From Zoogloea sp. 1C4 (lineage in GTDB: Bacteria > Pseudomonadota > Gammaproteobacteria > Burkholderiales > Rhodocyclaceae): 64,000 nt of DNA. The stretch spans positions 85,370-149,369 of the forward strand of contig NZ_SSXU01000010.1 of assembly GCF_009469605.1 (NCBI RefSeq), read 5' to 3'. Shown here one piece after another: positions 1 to 7,927 of the stretch; position 1 is the first letter of the stretch; each line of letters begins with the position of its first letter. The position numbers and the translations under genes are program-made. The notes beneath the pieces were generated by a model. It saw nothing but the letters and a program-made list of their open reading frames with translations. It did not search any database and was not told where the DNA came from.

Positions 1-169
1 GTGGCAGCAGCGCAACGCCTTTGCCGACCTGCCGGTGCGCATCCTCGGCGAGGCGCAGGAAGTCGCCGGCACCTGTGCTGGGGTCGATGACGACGGCGCG
101 CTGCTCCTCGATACGCCGGAGGGGCGTCGCCGGGTGCTGTCCGGCGAGGTCTCCCTGAGGCTGGCGTGA
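1..169 (+). CDS. birA: Biotin--[acetyl-CoA-carboxylase] ligase BirA, C-terminal fragment
   Basis: The window opens inside this gene; reading from base 2 gives 55 residues and a TGA at 167-169. The fragment reads like the small C-terminal SH3-like domain of BirA, with an acidic DDDGALLLDTPEG turn and a closing VLSGEVSLRLA strand. BirA activates biotin with ATP and attaches it to the carboxylase carrier protein. The following coaX start overlaps the stop codon, which is the usual birA-coaX arrangement in betaproteobacteria. The catalytic domain is outside the window, so the call rests on this tail and on context. Confidence 0.75.
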   Translation, partial: WQQRNAFADLPVRILGEAQEVAGTCAGVDDDGALLLDTPEGRRRVLSGEVSLRLA

Positions 170-888
170 TGGATCTGCTTCTCGATGTGGGCAACACCCG
201 CCTCAAATGGGGGCTGCGCGACGGCGATCGCTGGCTCGGTCAGGGCGCGGTGCTGCTGTCGGCACTGGATGGCTTTGCCGACGTGCTGGCGGGGCTTGGG
301 CCGGTGCGGCGCATGCTCGGCGCCAACGTGGCCGGCGCCACTGTTGGCGGCCGGCTTGGCGCGATGCTGGCCGAGCGCGGGCTGGAGGCCGAATGGATCC
401 GCCCGCAGGCCGAAGGCTTCGGCGTGTGCAACGCCTATCTCGACCCCGCCCGGCTGGGGGCGGACCGCTGGGCGGCCCTCGTCGGCGCCCGGGCGCTCCA
501 CGGCAGGGCGGCGCTGGTGGTCACGTCCGGCACCGCCACCACCGCCGATCTGCTCGACGGCGCCGGCGTGTTTCAGGGTGGGGTGATCCTGCCGGGGCTC
601 GACCTGATGCGCATGTCCCTCGCCCGCGACACCGCCCAGCTACCTTTTGCCGACGGGCGCTTCGAAACCACTCCGCGGCGCACCGCCGACGCCATCGTCA
701 CCGGCTGCCTGCACGCCCAGGTGGGTGCCATCGAGCGGATGTTCCGGCTGGTGGCGGCGGAAGAAGGTGCGCTGTGCCTGCTCAACGGTGGGGCGGCGGG
801 CAGCCTCGCGCCCCATCTCGAATGCCCGCTGCGCCTGGTCGAAAACCTGGTGCTCGAAGGGTTGGCGCATATGCGTCAAGAATTGTAA
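169..888 (+). CDS. coaX: Type III pantothenate kinase
   Basis: A 239-residue cytoplasmic kinase that phosphorylates pantothenate, the first step of coenzyme A synthesis. The N-terminal phosphate-binding motif DVGNTR lies at residues 6-11, GADRW at 97-101, GTATT at 121-125 and GGVILPG at 137-143, in the order expected of the ASKHA-fold CoaX family. I chose the ATG at 169 over the GTG at 166 because it sits in the classic ATGA-type overlap with the birA stop. Coupling with birA places two cofactor genes in one transcript. The length is normal for the family. Confidence 0.93.
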   Translation: MDLLLDVGNTRLKWGLRDGDRWLGQGAVLLSALDGFADVLAGLGPVRRMLGANVAGATVGGRLGAMLAERGLEAEWIRPQAEGFGVCNAYLDPARLGADRWAALVGARALHGRAALVVTSGTATTADLLDGAGVFQGGVILPGLDLMRMSLARDTAQLPFADGRFETTPRRTADAIVTGCLHAQVGAIERMFRLVAAEEGALCLLNGGAAGSLAPHLECPLRLVENLVLEGLAHMRQEL

Positions 889-961
889 CGGCGCGCCTCT
901 CCACGCCTGCAGGGCATTCGGTGCCTTTTCCCGTTGACCGTGATGGGTTAGTCTTGCGGCC

Positions 962-1687
962 ATGGTCACTTTACGTGTAGCAGTCCTCATCCTCGTTCTC
1001 GCCAACCTGCTGGCGCTGGCCGTCTGGAAAGGCGGGCTCGGTGCTGGCTCGTCCGGCGGCGAGCCCGAGCGACTGAGCAACCAGCTCAATCCGGAGCGGC
1101 TTCGCCTCGTCGTGGAGTCGTCGCAGCCGGCTCCGGCTCCGCCTCCTGCGCCTGTCGTCGCGGCACCCGCCGAATCGGCGCCGGCCCCCGAGCCCGTTCC
1201 GGCCCCACCCACCCAGGCGGCCGATGCCGCGCCGCCGGCCTGCGTGGCGTTCAGCGGCCTCACCGCGGATCAGGCCGCCGAGCTGTCGGCGCGGGTCGCC
1301 AAAACGGGCTCCGGCTTCAAGCTTTCTGAGAGTCGCGGTGTCGGCACCACGTCCTGGTGGGTGCATATCCCCAGCCAGGGCAACAAGGAAGGCGCCGACC
1401 GCAAGGCGGCCGAGCTTCGCCGGCTGGGCGTGGAGGATCTGTTCATCGTCCAGGATGCCGGCCCCAACCAGTTTGCGATTTCCCTCGGCCTCTTCAAGAA
1501 CGAACAGGCCGCCGGCCGTCATCTCAACCTGCTGCGTGAAAAGGGCGTGCGCAGCGCGCAGATCGCCAGCCGCGGCGCCAATGTGCTGCGGGTCGAGGTG
1601 CGCGGCCCGTCCGACAGCCTGGCCACCCTGGCGAGCGATCTTTCCGAGCGGCTCCGGGGTGCCAATCGTCTCGAATGTGCTCCATGA
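962..1687 (+). CDS. Membrane-anchored SPOR domain protein
   Basis: A 241-residue protein with one N-terminal membrane anchor (about residues 4-22), a long Pro/Ala-rich linker (about 55-95) and a C-terminal SPOR-like domain of about 75 residues that includes [24 protein letters not shown] domains bind septal peptidoglycan stripped of stem peptides, so a periplasmic, division-associated role is inferred. Its last bases overlap the coaE start. This birA-coaX-SPOR order is familiar in Rhodocyclales. The precise partner is unknown. Confidence 0.75.
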   Translation: MVTLRVAVLILVLANLLALAVWKGGLGAGSSGGEPERLSNQLNPERLRLVVESSQPAPAPPPAPVVAAPAESAPAPEPVPAPPTQAADAAPPACVAFSGLTADQAAELSARVAKTGSGFKLSESRGVGTTSWWVHIPSQGNKEGADRKAAELRRLGVEDLFIVQDAGPNQFAISLGLFKNEQAAGRHLNLLREKGVRSAQIASRGANVLRVEVRGPSDSLATLASDLSERLRGANRLECAP

Positions 1688-2307
1688 CATTGCGGCCTTT
1701 TGTGGTGGGCCTGACCGGCGGAATCGGCAGCGGCAAGAGCGCTGCGGCGGATCTCTTTCGTGATTTCGGCGCAGCCATCGTCGATACCGATCTCATCGCC
1801 CACCAGCTCACCGCCCCCCAAGGCGCGGCGATGCCGGCCATCGAGGCCGCCTTCGGCGCCGGCGTGGTGGCCGACAACGGCGCCCTCAACCGCCCGGCGA
1901 TGCGCGCGCTGGCCTTCGAAGACCCCGACGCCCGCAAACGCCTCGAGGCCATCCTGCACCCGATGATCCGCGACGAGAGCGAGCGCCAGTGCCGCGCCGC
2001 CACCGCGCCCTACGTGATTCTGGCGGTACCGCTGCTGATCGAATCCGGCACTTACCGCGAACGCGTGGCACGCCTGTGCGTCGTCGATTGCCCCGAGGAC
2101 GTTCAGGTGGCGCGGGTGATGAGCCGTAGCGGGCTCGACGAACATCAGGTGCGGGCGATCATGGCGGCCCAGGCGTCCCGCGCAGCCCGGCTGGCCGCTG
2201 CCGATGACGTGGTGGACAACGCCGGCAGCCTCGATGCCCTGCGCTCCCAGGTGGCACGTCTGCACGCCGACTACCTGGCCCGCGCGGCGCGGGCGCAGGG
2301 CCTGTGA
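1684..2307 (+). CDS. coaE: Dephospho-CoA kinase
   Basis: A 207-residue P-loop kinase that catalyses the last step of CoA synthesis, phosphorylating the ribose 3'-hydroxyl of dephospho-CoA. The Walker A motif GGIGSGKS is at residues 12-19. The conserved [10 protein letters not shown] stretch and [10 protein letters not shown] segment follow in the right order. The ATG at 1684 is preferred; an in-frame ATG at 1675 would add only three residues. It overlaps the end of the SPOR gene by four bases, so translation is probably coupled. It forms a CoA-pathway pair with coaX two genes upstream. Confidence 0.95.
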   Translation: MTLRPFVVGLTGGIGSGKSAAADLFRDFGAAIVDTDLIAHQLTAPQGAAMPAIEAAFGAGVVADNGALNRPAMRALAFEDPDARKRLEAILHPMIRDESERQCRAATAPYVILAVPLLIESGTYRERVARLCVVDCPEDVQVARVMSRSGLDEHQVRAIMAAQASRAARLAAADDVVDNAGSLDALRSQVARLHADYLARAARAQGL

Positions 2308-2361
2308 TATGATTCGCGCCGGTCTGACCGTCAATTTTCCATACCTTATCCAGGCGCGCGC

Positions 2362-3117
2362 GTGATCACTTACGAATATCCGCTCAACGAGAGGATCCGC
2401 ACGCTGTTGAGGCTGGAAGACCTTTTCGAGAAGGTCATGCACTTTGTGCGCGCCGAAGGCTCGCTCGAACACCACGTGGCGCTCGTCACCCTGTTCGAGA
2501 TCCTCGAAGTCGCGAGCCGTGCCGATCTCAAGGTCGACCTGGTGCAGGAACTCGAACGGCAGCGCCAGATCCTCCTGTCCTTCCGCAACAATCCCCAGAT
2601 TTCCGAGGAAGCCCTCTCCGGTGCCCTCTACGAGATCGAGCAGGCGTCGGCCTCGCTCCTCGCCATGGCCGGCAAGACCGGCCAGTATCTGCGCGAGAAC
2701 GAATGGCTGATGAACATCCGCAGCCGCGCGGCGATTCCCGGCGGCGCCTGTGAATTCGATCTGCCGTCCTACCATCACTGGCTCAACCGCGAGGTCGAAC
2801 TGCGCCGGCGCGATCTGATGTCATGGGTCCAGCCCCTGCTGCCGATCCGCGACGGCCTCGCCATCGTGCTGCGCCTCCTGCGCGCCAGCGGCCGGCCCGA
2901 ATCCCAGGTGGCCCACCGCGGCGCCTTCCAGCAGACCATGGGTGGGCGCACGGTGCAGATGATCCGTATCCGTCTGCACGGCGGTGCCATGTGCGTGCCG
3001 GAAACCAGCGCCAACAAGTACGCCCTCAACATCCGCCTGATGCACGCCGAAACCGTGACCCGACCGGGTCAGGTGGACGTGGATGTGCCCTTCGAGCTGA
3101 CTTTCTGCAATCTCTGA
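2362..3117 (+). CDS. zapD: Cell division protein ZapD
   Basis: A 251-residue cytoplasmic protein of the ZapD (YacF) family, which cross-links FtsZ protofilaments at the Z-ring. The N-terminus, [19 protein letters not shown], and the YHHWLNRE segment near residue 135 are hallmark family sequence. It starts at a GTG and ends in a four-base ATGA overlap with yacG. The coaE-zapD-yacG order is the same as in many beta- and gammaproteobacteria. Its target ftsZ is encoded 25 kb downstream in this window. Confidence 0.95.
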   Translation: MITYEYPLNERIRTLLRLEDLFEKVMHFVRAEGSLEHHVALVTLFEILEVASRADLKVDLVQELERQRQILLSFRNNPQISEEALSGALYEIEQASASLLAMAGKTGQYLRENEWLMNIRSRAAIPGGACEFDLPSYHHWLNREVELRRRDLMSWVQPLLPIRDGLAIVLRLLRASGRPESQVAHRGAFQQTMGGRTVQMIRIRLHGGAMCVPETSANKYALNIRLMHAETVTRPGQVDVDVPFELTFCNL

Positions 3118-3320
3118 TGACGACGCCCAGCAAGCCCCGCGTGGTCAAGTGTCCGACCTGCGGCACCGCCGTCGAGTGGGTGCCGGAGAACAAATGGAGG
3201 CCGTTCTGTTCCGACCGTTGCCGGTTGATCGACTTGGGTGCCTGGGCGACCGATCAGTATCGGGTGGCGGGTGAGACGCCCCTCGACAACGACACTGATC
3301 CCCTCAACCGGCCGCACTGA
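3117..3320 (+). CDS. yacG: DNA gyrase inhibitor YacG, zinc-binding
   Basis: A 67-residue protein with a CX2C...CX3C zinc site (C12, C15, C31, C35) in the YacG pattern [10 protein letters not shown] and [14 protein letters not shown]. The family binds the C-terminal region of GyrB and inhibits gyrase in E. coli. The start codon overlaps the zapD stop (ATGA), so the ATG at 3117 is secure. The short acidic tail ends inside the stem of a terminator. Confidence 0.93.
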   Translation: MTTPSKPRVVKCPTCGTAVEWVPENKWRPFCSDRCRLIDLGAWATDQYRVAGETPLDNDTDPLNRPH

Positions 3321-3334
3321 GCGGCCGGTTTTTC
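3306..3334 (+). terminator. Rho-independent terminator after yacG
   Basis: A ten-base-pair GC-rich stem (AACCGGCCGC / GCGGCCGGTT) with a five-base loop is followed by a short T run. The left arm lies in the last codons of yacG. It closes the plus-strand birA-yacG unit just before the convergent minus-strand mutT gene. Confidence 0.85.
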
Positions 3335-3336
3335 GT

Positions 3337-4284
3337 TTACCCCCAGATCGCCCGGATGCCGGCGATGCCGTGGGCGCCAGCCGCCTTGGCGTCGGACAGG
3401 TCGTTCGGCGTGAGCCCGCCCAGGGCGAGCACCGGCAGGGGCAACCGCTCCACCAGCTTGCCGAATGCGTCCCAGCCCAGCCCGGCTTGCCCGGGATGGC
3501 TCTGGGTGGGCTTGACCGCGCCGAGGAGCGCGTAATCCAGGCCCAGGGCGGCAGCCTTTTCCAGCTCGGCTCGGTTGTGGCAGGACGCGCCGACCCATTC
3601 GAAATCCGGTCTTGCATCGATCTCCGCGAGCCGCCGGGCCGGCAGGTGCAGGCCGTCGGCGCCGATGGAGCGGGCGAGCTCAGCATCATCATTGACGACG
3701 ACGAGGGCGCCCGCCCCGTGGCAGCGGCCCACTACCGCGTGGGCGAAGGCTTCGCGCTCCGCGGTCGGCAGCGCCGCCTCGCGGAGCTGCACCAGCTTCA
3801 GGCCGCCGGCCAGGGCCTCGTCGAGCTGCGCCAGCTGGGCATTGACGCCCGCTTCCGCGGCGTGGGTGATGCCCATCGTGCGGGGCAGGCGCAGGGCTTT
3901 GAGGATCGGGCCGTTGGCGGGGAGCATCGGGCCCACGTCCATCGCGTCGGCGTGCTGCCAGGCGAGCGCCGAGTGCACCTTGTCGTGGATGTTGCCACGC
4001 CATGCCGGCACCTCGAAGAAGTGCAGGCTCACGTGGGCGTGCTCATACACGTGCTCGCGGGTGATCCACGGCAAGGCCACCTCCACCTTCATGCCCAGCT
4101 CTTCGTCGAGTTCGCGGATCAGCGCGTCGCGGGGCGTCTCGCCTGGCTCGACCTTGCCGCCGGGGAATTCCCAGTAGCCCGGGTAGAAGGTGTCCGGCGC
4201 GCGCTGGCCGAGGAGGAAGCTGCCGTCCGGGCGGGTGATGATCGCCGCGGCCACATGGACGATCTTGCGAGGTGCCTGGCTCAT
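3337..4284 (-). CDS. Nudix hydrolase (MutT) fused to a ThiE-like thiamine phosphate synthase domain
   Basis: A 315-residue two-domain protein. The N-terminal Nudix domain (about residues 8-130) has a complete Nudix box starting at GGKVEPGETPRDALIRELDE (residue 42) and continuing through EELG, consistent with 8-oxo-dGTP hydrolysis. The C-terminal half (about 140-315) is a TIM-barrel resembling thiamine phosphate synthase, with VVVNDDAELA, GASCHN and GGLTPNDL. Such fusions are common in proteobacteria, where the ThiE-like part is often thought not to be the main thiamine enzyme. The start overlaps the stop of the upstream ATPase gene by four bases. The MutT role is well supported; the function of the second domain is inferred only from similarity. 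Confidence 0.88.
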   Translation of the reverse strand: MSQAPRKIVHVAAAIITRPDGSFLLGQRAPDTFYPGYWEFPGGKVEPGETPRDALIRELDEELGMKVEVALPWITREHVYEHAHVSLHFFEVPAWRGNIHDKVHSALAWQHADAMDVGPMLPANGPILKALRLPRTMGITHAAEAGVNAQLAQLDEALAGGLKLVQLREAALPTAEREAFAHAVVGRCHGAGALVVVNDDAELARSIGADGLHLPARRLAEIDARPDFEWVGASCHNRAELEKAAALGLDYALLGAVKPTQSHPGQAGLGWDAFGKLVERLPLPVLALGGLTPNDLSDAKAAGAHGIAGIRAIWG

Positions 4285-5144
4285 GATTCAAAGCGCCCGG
4301 CGTAGTCGCGGGCGAACTGCCAGGCCACGCGACCGCTGCGGGAGCCGCGCAGCAGCGCCCATTGCAGCGCGTCGCCGCGGGCAGCGGGGATCGCATCCGT
4401 CGGCACGCCAAACTCGCCCAGCCAGTGATTCACCACCGCCAGGTATTCGTCCTGGCTGAAGGGGTAGAAGGAGATCCACAGCCCGAAGCGCTCGGAGAGG
4501 GATATCTTCTCTTCCACCGCCTCGGCCGGATGCACTTCGCCGTCCACGTGCTTGGTGGCGGCGTTCTCCGAAAAGTATTCGGGCATCAGGTGGCGGCGGT
4601 TGGAGGTGGCGTAGATCAGCACGTTGTCGGGCACCGCGGCCAGGGAGCCGTCGAGCACGCTCTTCAGGGCCTTGTAGGCGGGCTCGCCGTCCTCGAAGGA
4701 GAGGTCGTCGGTGAACAGGATGAATCGCTCCGGGCGGTCCTGCACCAGCTCGACGATATCGGGCAGGTCGATCAGGTCGTCCTTGTCCACCTCGATGAGG
4801 CGCAGCCCGGCGCCGGCGAATTCGTTGAGCAGGGCCTTCACCAGCGACGATTTGCCGGTGCCCCGGGCGCCGGTGAGGAGCACGTTGTTGGCGCGCTTGC
4901 CGGCCAGGAACTGGCGGGTGTTGGCGACGATGCGCTCCTTCTTCTCCTCGATGTCCTGCAGGTCGTCGAGGCGGATCTGGTGGGGGCGCGGCACCGGCAG
5001 CAGGGCCTTGGCGTTGTTGCGGTTGCGCCAGCGGAAGGCGGTGGAGGCGTTCCAGTCGGGCGGCGCGGCGTCGGCCGGGAGGAAGCGTTCGAGGCGTTCG
5101 AGCAGGCGCTCGGCGCGGGAGAGGAACTGGTTGAGGTCAGTCAT
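4281..5144 (-). CDS. DUF815-type P-loop ATPase
   Basis: A 287-residue AAA-like ATPase. The Walker A motif TGARGTGKSS is near residues 91-100, and a Walker B-like FILFTDDLSFE lies about 70 residues later. YATSNRRHLMPEYFSEN resembles the sensor region of the DUF815/YifB-neighbour ATPases. I chose the ATG at 5144 (MTDLNQFLSRAERLL) because the upstream extension codes for a different, overlapping protein. It sits between a small membrane protein and mutT with overlaps at both ends, so it is part of a three-gene minus-strand operon. Its substrate is unknown. Confidence 0.85.
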   Translation of the reverse strand: MTDLNQFLSRAERLLERLERFLPADAAPPDWNASTAFRWRNRNNAKALLPVPRPHQIRLDDLQDIEEKKERIVANTRQFLAGKRANNVLLTGARGTGKSSLVKALLNEFAGAGLRLIEVDKDDLIDLPDIVELVQDRPERFILFTDDLSFEDGEPAYKALKSVLDGSLAAVPDNVLIYATSNRRHLMPEYFSENAATKHVDGEVHPAEAVEEKISLSERFGLWISFYPFSQDEYLAVVNHWLGEFGVPTDAIPAARGDALQWALLRGSRSGRVAWQFARDYAGRFES

Positions 5145-5247
5145 CGGGGCGGTCTTCCGTGTCGTCCTTCTTCGGGCTGCGCAGGGCGAGGGCGACGATG
5201 AGAAGCAGCACGGCGACAAGGCCGAGTTCGAGGCCGACGAGCCACAT
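5137..5247 (-). CDS. Small single-span membrane protein, 36 residues
   Basis: This short gene encodes MWLVGLELGLVAVLLLIVAL and then a charged tail (RSPKKDDTEDRPDD). The first 22 residues form one transmembrane helix. A good ribosome-binding site (AAAGGA) lies about six bases before the ATG at 5247. Its stop overlaps the start of the downstream ATPase gene by eight bases, so translation looks coupled. Strong hydrophobicity, a Shine-Dalgarno site and tight overlap support a real gene despite its size. The function is unknown; it may help localise the ATPase at the membrane. Confidence 0.72.
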   Translation of the reverse strand: MWLVGLELGLVAVLLLIVALALRSPKKDDTEDRPDD

Positions 5248-5332
5248 GGCGCATCCTTTGCAGGCCCGGCCAGGCGGGCCGGTGGTTATACTCGGGCGGG
5301 TAATGATTGCCAGCCGCGAGTGTACCCCATCC

Positions 5333-6592
5333 ATGTTCCACCCCTTCCGCTCCGTCTCTGCTTCTCCTGCCCTGTCCCGTCTTTCCGTCACCTGCGCCGC
5401 GCTGCTGCTGGCGGCCTGCGCCGGCGCGCCGCGCCCGGTGAGCGGCCCGTCCGCGCCGGTCGTCCAGCCGGCGCACCCGACCCCGGCACCCGCGGTCACG
5501 CCGCCGGCCGCTACCGGCGGTGCACCGGCGCCCCAGCCCCTGGCGCGTCCGCTGCAGCCGGCGGCGTGGGCCGATCTGCCGGGCTGGAGCGGTGACGCCA
5601 TCGACGAGGCCTGGCCGGCCTTCCTGGCGTCGTGCCGGGCCATCGGCCGGCAGGCGGTGTGGGCCGCCAGTTGCGAGGCGGCCCGCGGGCTGGGCGAGCG
5701 CCCGGGCGCGTCGGCGGTGCGCAATTTCTTCGAGTCGCGCTTCACCCCGTGGCGGGTGAGCAACCCGGACGGCACCAAGGAAGGCCTCATCACCGGCTAT
5801 TACGAGCCCCTCATCAACGGCAGCCGCCACAAGGGCGGGGCCTACAATTGGCCGGTGCTGGGTGTGCCGGACGATCTGCTGTCCATCGACCTGAGCGAGG
5901 TGCTGCCGGATCTCAAGGGGCAGCGCCTGCGCGGCCGGCTGGTGGGCAAGAAGGTGGTGCCGTATTACTCCCGCGCCGAGGTGGCGCGGATGGCCGACAA
6001 GTTCGCGGCCAAGGCCATTCTCTACGCGGACGACGCGGTGGATCTGTTCTTCCTGCAGGTGCAGGGCTCCGGCCGGGTGAAGCTGCCCGACGGCAGCATC
6101 GTGCGCATCGCCTACGCCGACACCAACGGCCATCCCTACCAGTCCATCGGCCGCTGGCTGGCCGACAAGGGCGAACTGCGCATCGATCAAGCCTCGATGG
6201 ACGGCATCAAGAACTGGGCGCGAGCCAACCCCGGCCGCCTGCAGGAGATGCTCAACGCCAACCCGAGCTATGTGTTCTTCCGGGAAGTGCCGAACACCAA
6301 TGGCGGCCCGGTGGGCGCCCTGGGCCAGCCCCTCACCGACGGGCGCAGCCTGGCGGTGGACCCGCGCAGCATTCCGCTGGGGGCGCCGGTGTTCCTCTCC
6401 ACCACCCAGCCCAATAGCAGCCAGCCCCTGCGCCGCCTGATGCTGGCCCAGGACACCGGCAGCGCCATCAAGGGCGGCGTGCGCGGCGACTTCTACTGGG
6501 GCTTCGGCGCCGAAGCCGGCGCCCAGGCCGGGCGGATGCGTCAGAAGGGCGAGATGTGGGTGCTCTATCCGCGCGATCAGGTGCCGCGCTGA
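5333..6592 (+). CDS. mltA: Membrane-bound lytic murein transglycosylase A
   Basis: A 419-residue outer-membrane lipoprotein that cleaves the glycan backbone of peptidoglycan to anhydromuropeptides. The signal peptide ends in a lipobox (LLLAAC, Cys29) followed by a Pro/Ala-rich spacer. The MltA domain starts near residue 120 and contains GLITGYYEPLINGSR and FFLQVQGSGRV. The C-terminal 3D domain has DPRSIPLGAPVFL and the catalytic-type LAQDTGSAIKG segment. I chose the ATG at 5333 because it gives a clean signal peptide; an in-frame ATG at 5303 would only lengthen it. A 21-bp tandem array begins six bases after the stop. Confidence 0.93.
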   Translation: MFHPFRSVSASPALSRLSVTCAALLLAACAGAPRPVSGPSAPVVQPAHPTPAPAVTPPAATGGAPAPQPLARPLQPAAWADLPGWSGDAIDEAWPAFLASCRAIGRQAVWAASCEAARGLGERPGASAVRNFFESRFTPWRVSNPDGTKEGLITGYYEPLINGSRHKGGAYNWPVLGVPDDLLSIDLSEVLPDLKGQRLRGRLVGKKVVPYYSRAEVARMADKFAAKAILYADDAVDLFFLQVQGSGRVKLPDGSIVRIAYADTNGHPYQSIGRWLADKGELRIDQASMDGIKNWARANPGRLQEMLNANPSYVFFREVPNTNGGPVGALGQPLTDGRSLAVDPRSIPLGAPVFLSTTQPNSSQPLRRLMLAQDTGSAIKGGVRGDFYWGFGAEAGAQAGRMRQKGEMWVLYPRDQVPR

Positions 6593-6597
6593 GGTCG

Positions 6598-6850
6598 AAG
6601 CCCAGGGTCGGCGCGTCAGGCGCCGACTTGAAATCGCTTGGCAAACACTTGAACGGTTCCAAATCGGACTTGGGGCTTTGCAAGTTTTACCTGGGCGCGT
6701 GTAAGTCAGACTTGGGCCATCCGAAGTCTGACTTTGAAAAACTGCAAGTCCGACTTGGGAGGCCGCAAGCTTTTCTTTGAAGATCGCAAGCGAGACTTGC
6801 GCGATTTGATCTCTGGCTTGCGCGCGCAGCACCCAGGCTTTGGTCGGCGG
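6598..6850. repeat. Tandem array of a 21-bp unit with an 11-bp palindromic core
   Basis: About twelve units follow one another with a period of 21 bp (one of 22). Units start at 6598, 6619, 6640, 6661, 6682, 6703, 6724, 6746, 6767, 6788, 6809 and 6830. The core is AAGTCNGACTT followed by G or GGG, then a variable stretch of 7-10 bases. The best copies are at 6661, 6703, 6724 and 6746; the outer copies have decayed. The core is its own reverse complement, so both strands read alike. Translated, the units give a false heptad (KSDL plus three residues). No protein gene explains the array. It fills the gap between mltA and the EAL gene. Confidence 0.85.
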
Positions 6851-7020
6851 GCGCCAGCGAGCCCACGGCGGGCGTTTCTTTTGCGCGGGGCTGAGCGTAG
6901 ATCGTAGATTTGTAATAAGTTTTTCGTAAATTCATGGTTTGCCCGCACGGAGCCCCGCGCTACCGTGCGAAGCTGGCGCCTTACCCCAGTCGCCATCCAA
7001 TCTGCATCCTGGAGACCATC

Positions 7021-7860
7021 GTGCCCCTTACCGAACTCGTCCATTACTTCAACAAGCGCAACCGGCTCGTCCGCGGTGGCGAGGACGAGGGCTTCCGGTT
7101 CGTCGACGGGCAGGTGCGCATGCACTTTGGCGGGCGGGTCTTCGGGACGCGCTTCCAGCCCATCGTCGAGCGTGCTGGCAGCCAGCCGGCCGGGCACGAG
7201 GCGCATCTGCACGTGCTGGGCGCTTCTGCCACGCCGGCCCAGACGGTGTTCCTGGAAGCCCGGGACGATGCCGAGCTGGTGCACCTGGATCGCATGGCGC
7301 GCACCCTGCATGCCCTCAACTTTTTGCTGGAGCGGGAGCAGCACGGGGGCTTCCTGGCCCTCAATGTGCATCCGCAGCTGATCCGCGCGGTGCGCGACCA
7401 CCACGGTCATGTTTTCGAGACGGTGCTGGCCCGCTGCGGGCTGACCTCCGACCGGGTGATGCTGGAGCTCTCCGACGACGGCTTCGAGCCCGTCGCGCCG
7501 CTGGCCACGGCGATCGCCGAATACCGGGAGCGGGGCTATCGGGTGGCCATCGACAACTTCGGTCGGCATACGTCCGATCTGGAAAGGCTGGAGCAACTGG
7601 CCCCCGACGTGGTGAAGCTCGACCGCAGCCTGATCGGCCACGCCGGCCACCTGAGCCTCGCCAAGCGGGTGATGACCGAGCTCTCCGCCGAGGTCCGGCG
7701 CCTCGGCATGAGCGTGGTGTGCCAGTGCATCGAGAACCCGCTGCAGCTCGACGTGGCGCGGGAGGCTGGTGTGGATTGGCTGCAGGGCCATCTGCTGGGC
7801 CGGCCGGCGGCCCATTGCCTGCCGGTGCCGAGGCCCCGCCGGCCCCGGGCGGCGGCCTGA
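7021..7860 (+). CDS. Degenerate EAL domain protein (cyclic-di-GMP phosphodiesterase-like)
   Basis: A 279-residue protein that is almost entirely one EAL domain. The GTG at 7021 is chosen because GGAG lies six to seven bases upstream and the domain starts soon after. Recognisable landmarks are FQPIVE (45-50), LNVHPQ (114-119), VVKLD (197-201) and QGHLLGRP (255-262). Several catalytic motifs deviate: EAL reads EAH (60-62), DDFG reads DNFG (178-181) and AEGVE reads CQCIE (234-238). The lysine of VKLD is kept. It may bind c-di-GMP or another ligand rather than hydrolyse it; activity cannot be settled from sequence. Confidence 0.82.
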   Translation: MPLTELVHYFNKRNRLVRGGEDEGFRFVDGQVRMHFGGRVFGTRFQPIVERAGSQPAGHEAHLHVLGASATPAQTVFLEARDDAELVHLDRMARTLHALNFLLEREQHGGFLALNVHPQLIRAVRDHHGHVFETVLARCGLTSDRVMLELSDDGFEPVAPLATAIAEYRERGYRVAIDNFGRHTSDLERLEQLAPDVVKLDRSLIGHAGHLSLAKRVMTELSAEVRRLGMSVVCQCIENPLQLDVAREAGVDWLQGHLLGRPAAHCLPVPRPRRPRAAA

Positions 7861-7876
7861 TCCGGCCGGGTCGGCA

Positions 7877-7907
7877 CAAACAAAAGGGCTGCCCGTGGGC
7901 AGCCCTT
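7877..7907 (-). terminator. Terminator of the dsbC transcript, partly bidirectional
   Basis: An 11-bp perfect stem (AAGGGCTGCCC / GGGCAGCCCTT) with a two-base loop lies at 7884-7907. On the minus strand it is followed by a T-rich run (complement of AAACAAAA). It serves dsbC, whose stop is 21 bases away, and may also stop the convergent EAL gene. Confidence 0.85.
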
Positions 7908-7927
7908 GTTGCGTGGGGCGTCCGAGC

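Noticed and set aside
6598..6850. CRISPR array
   Set aside because: The repeat core is only 11 bp and the spacing 10 bp, far below CRISPR sizes, and there are no cas genes.
6556..6935. Open frames on both strands across the 21-bp array that read as heptad repeats (KSDL plus three residues)
   Set aside because: They arise because 21 is a multiple of three and the core is palindromic. They have no good start context, overlap mltA or extend from noise, and outer units have decayed without regard to coding.
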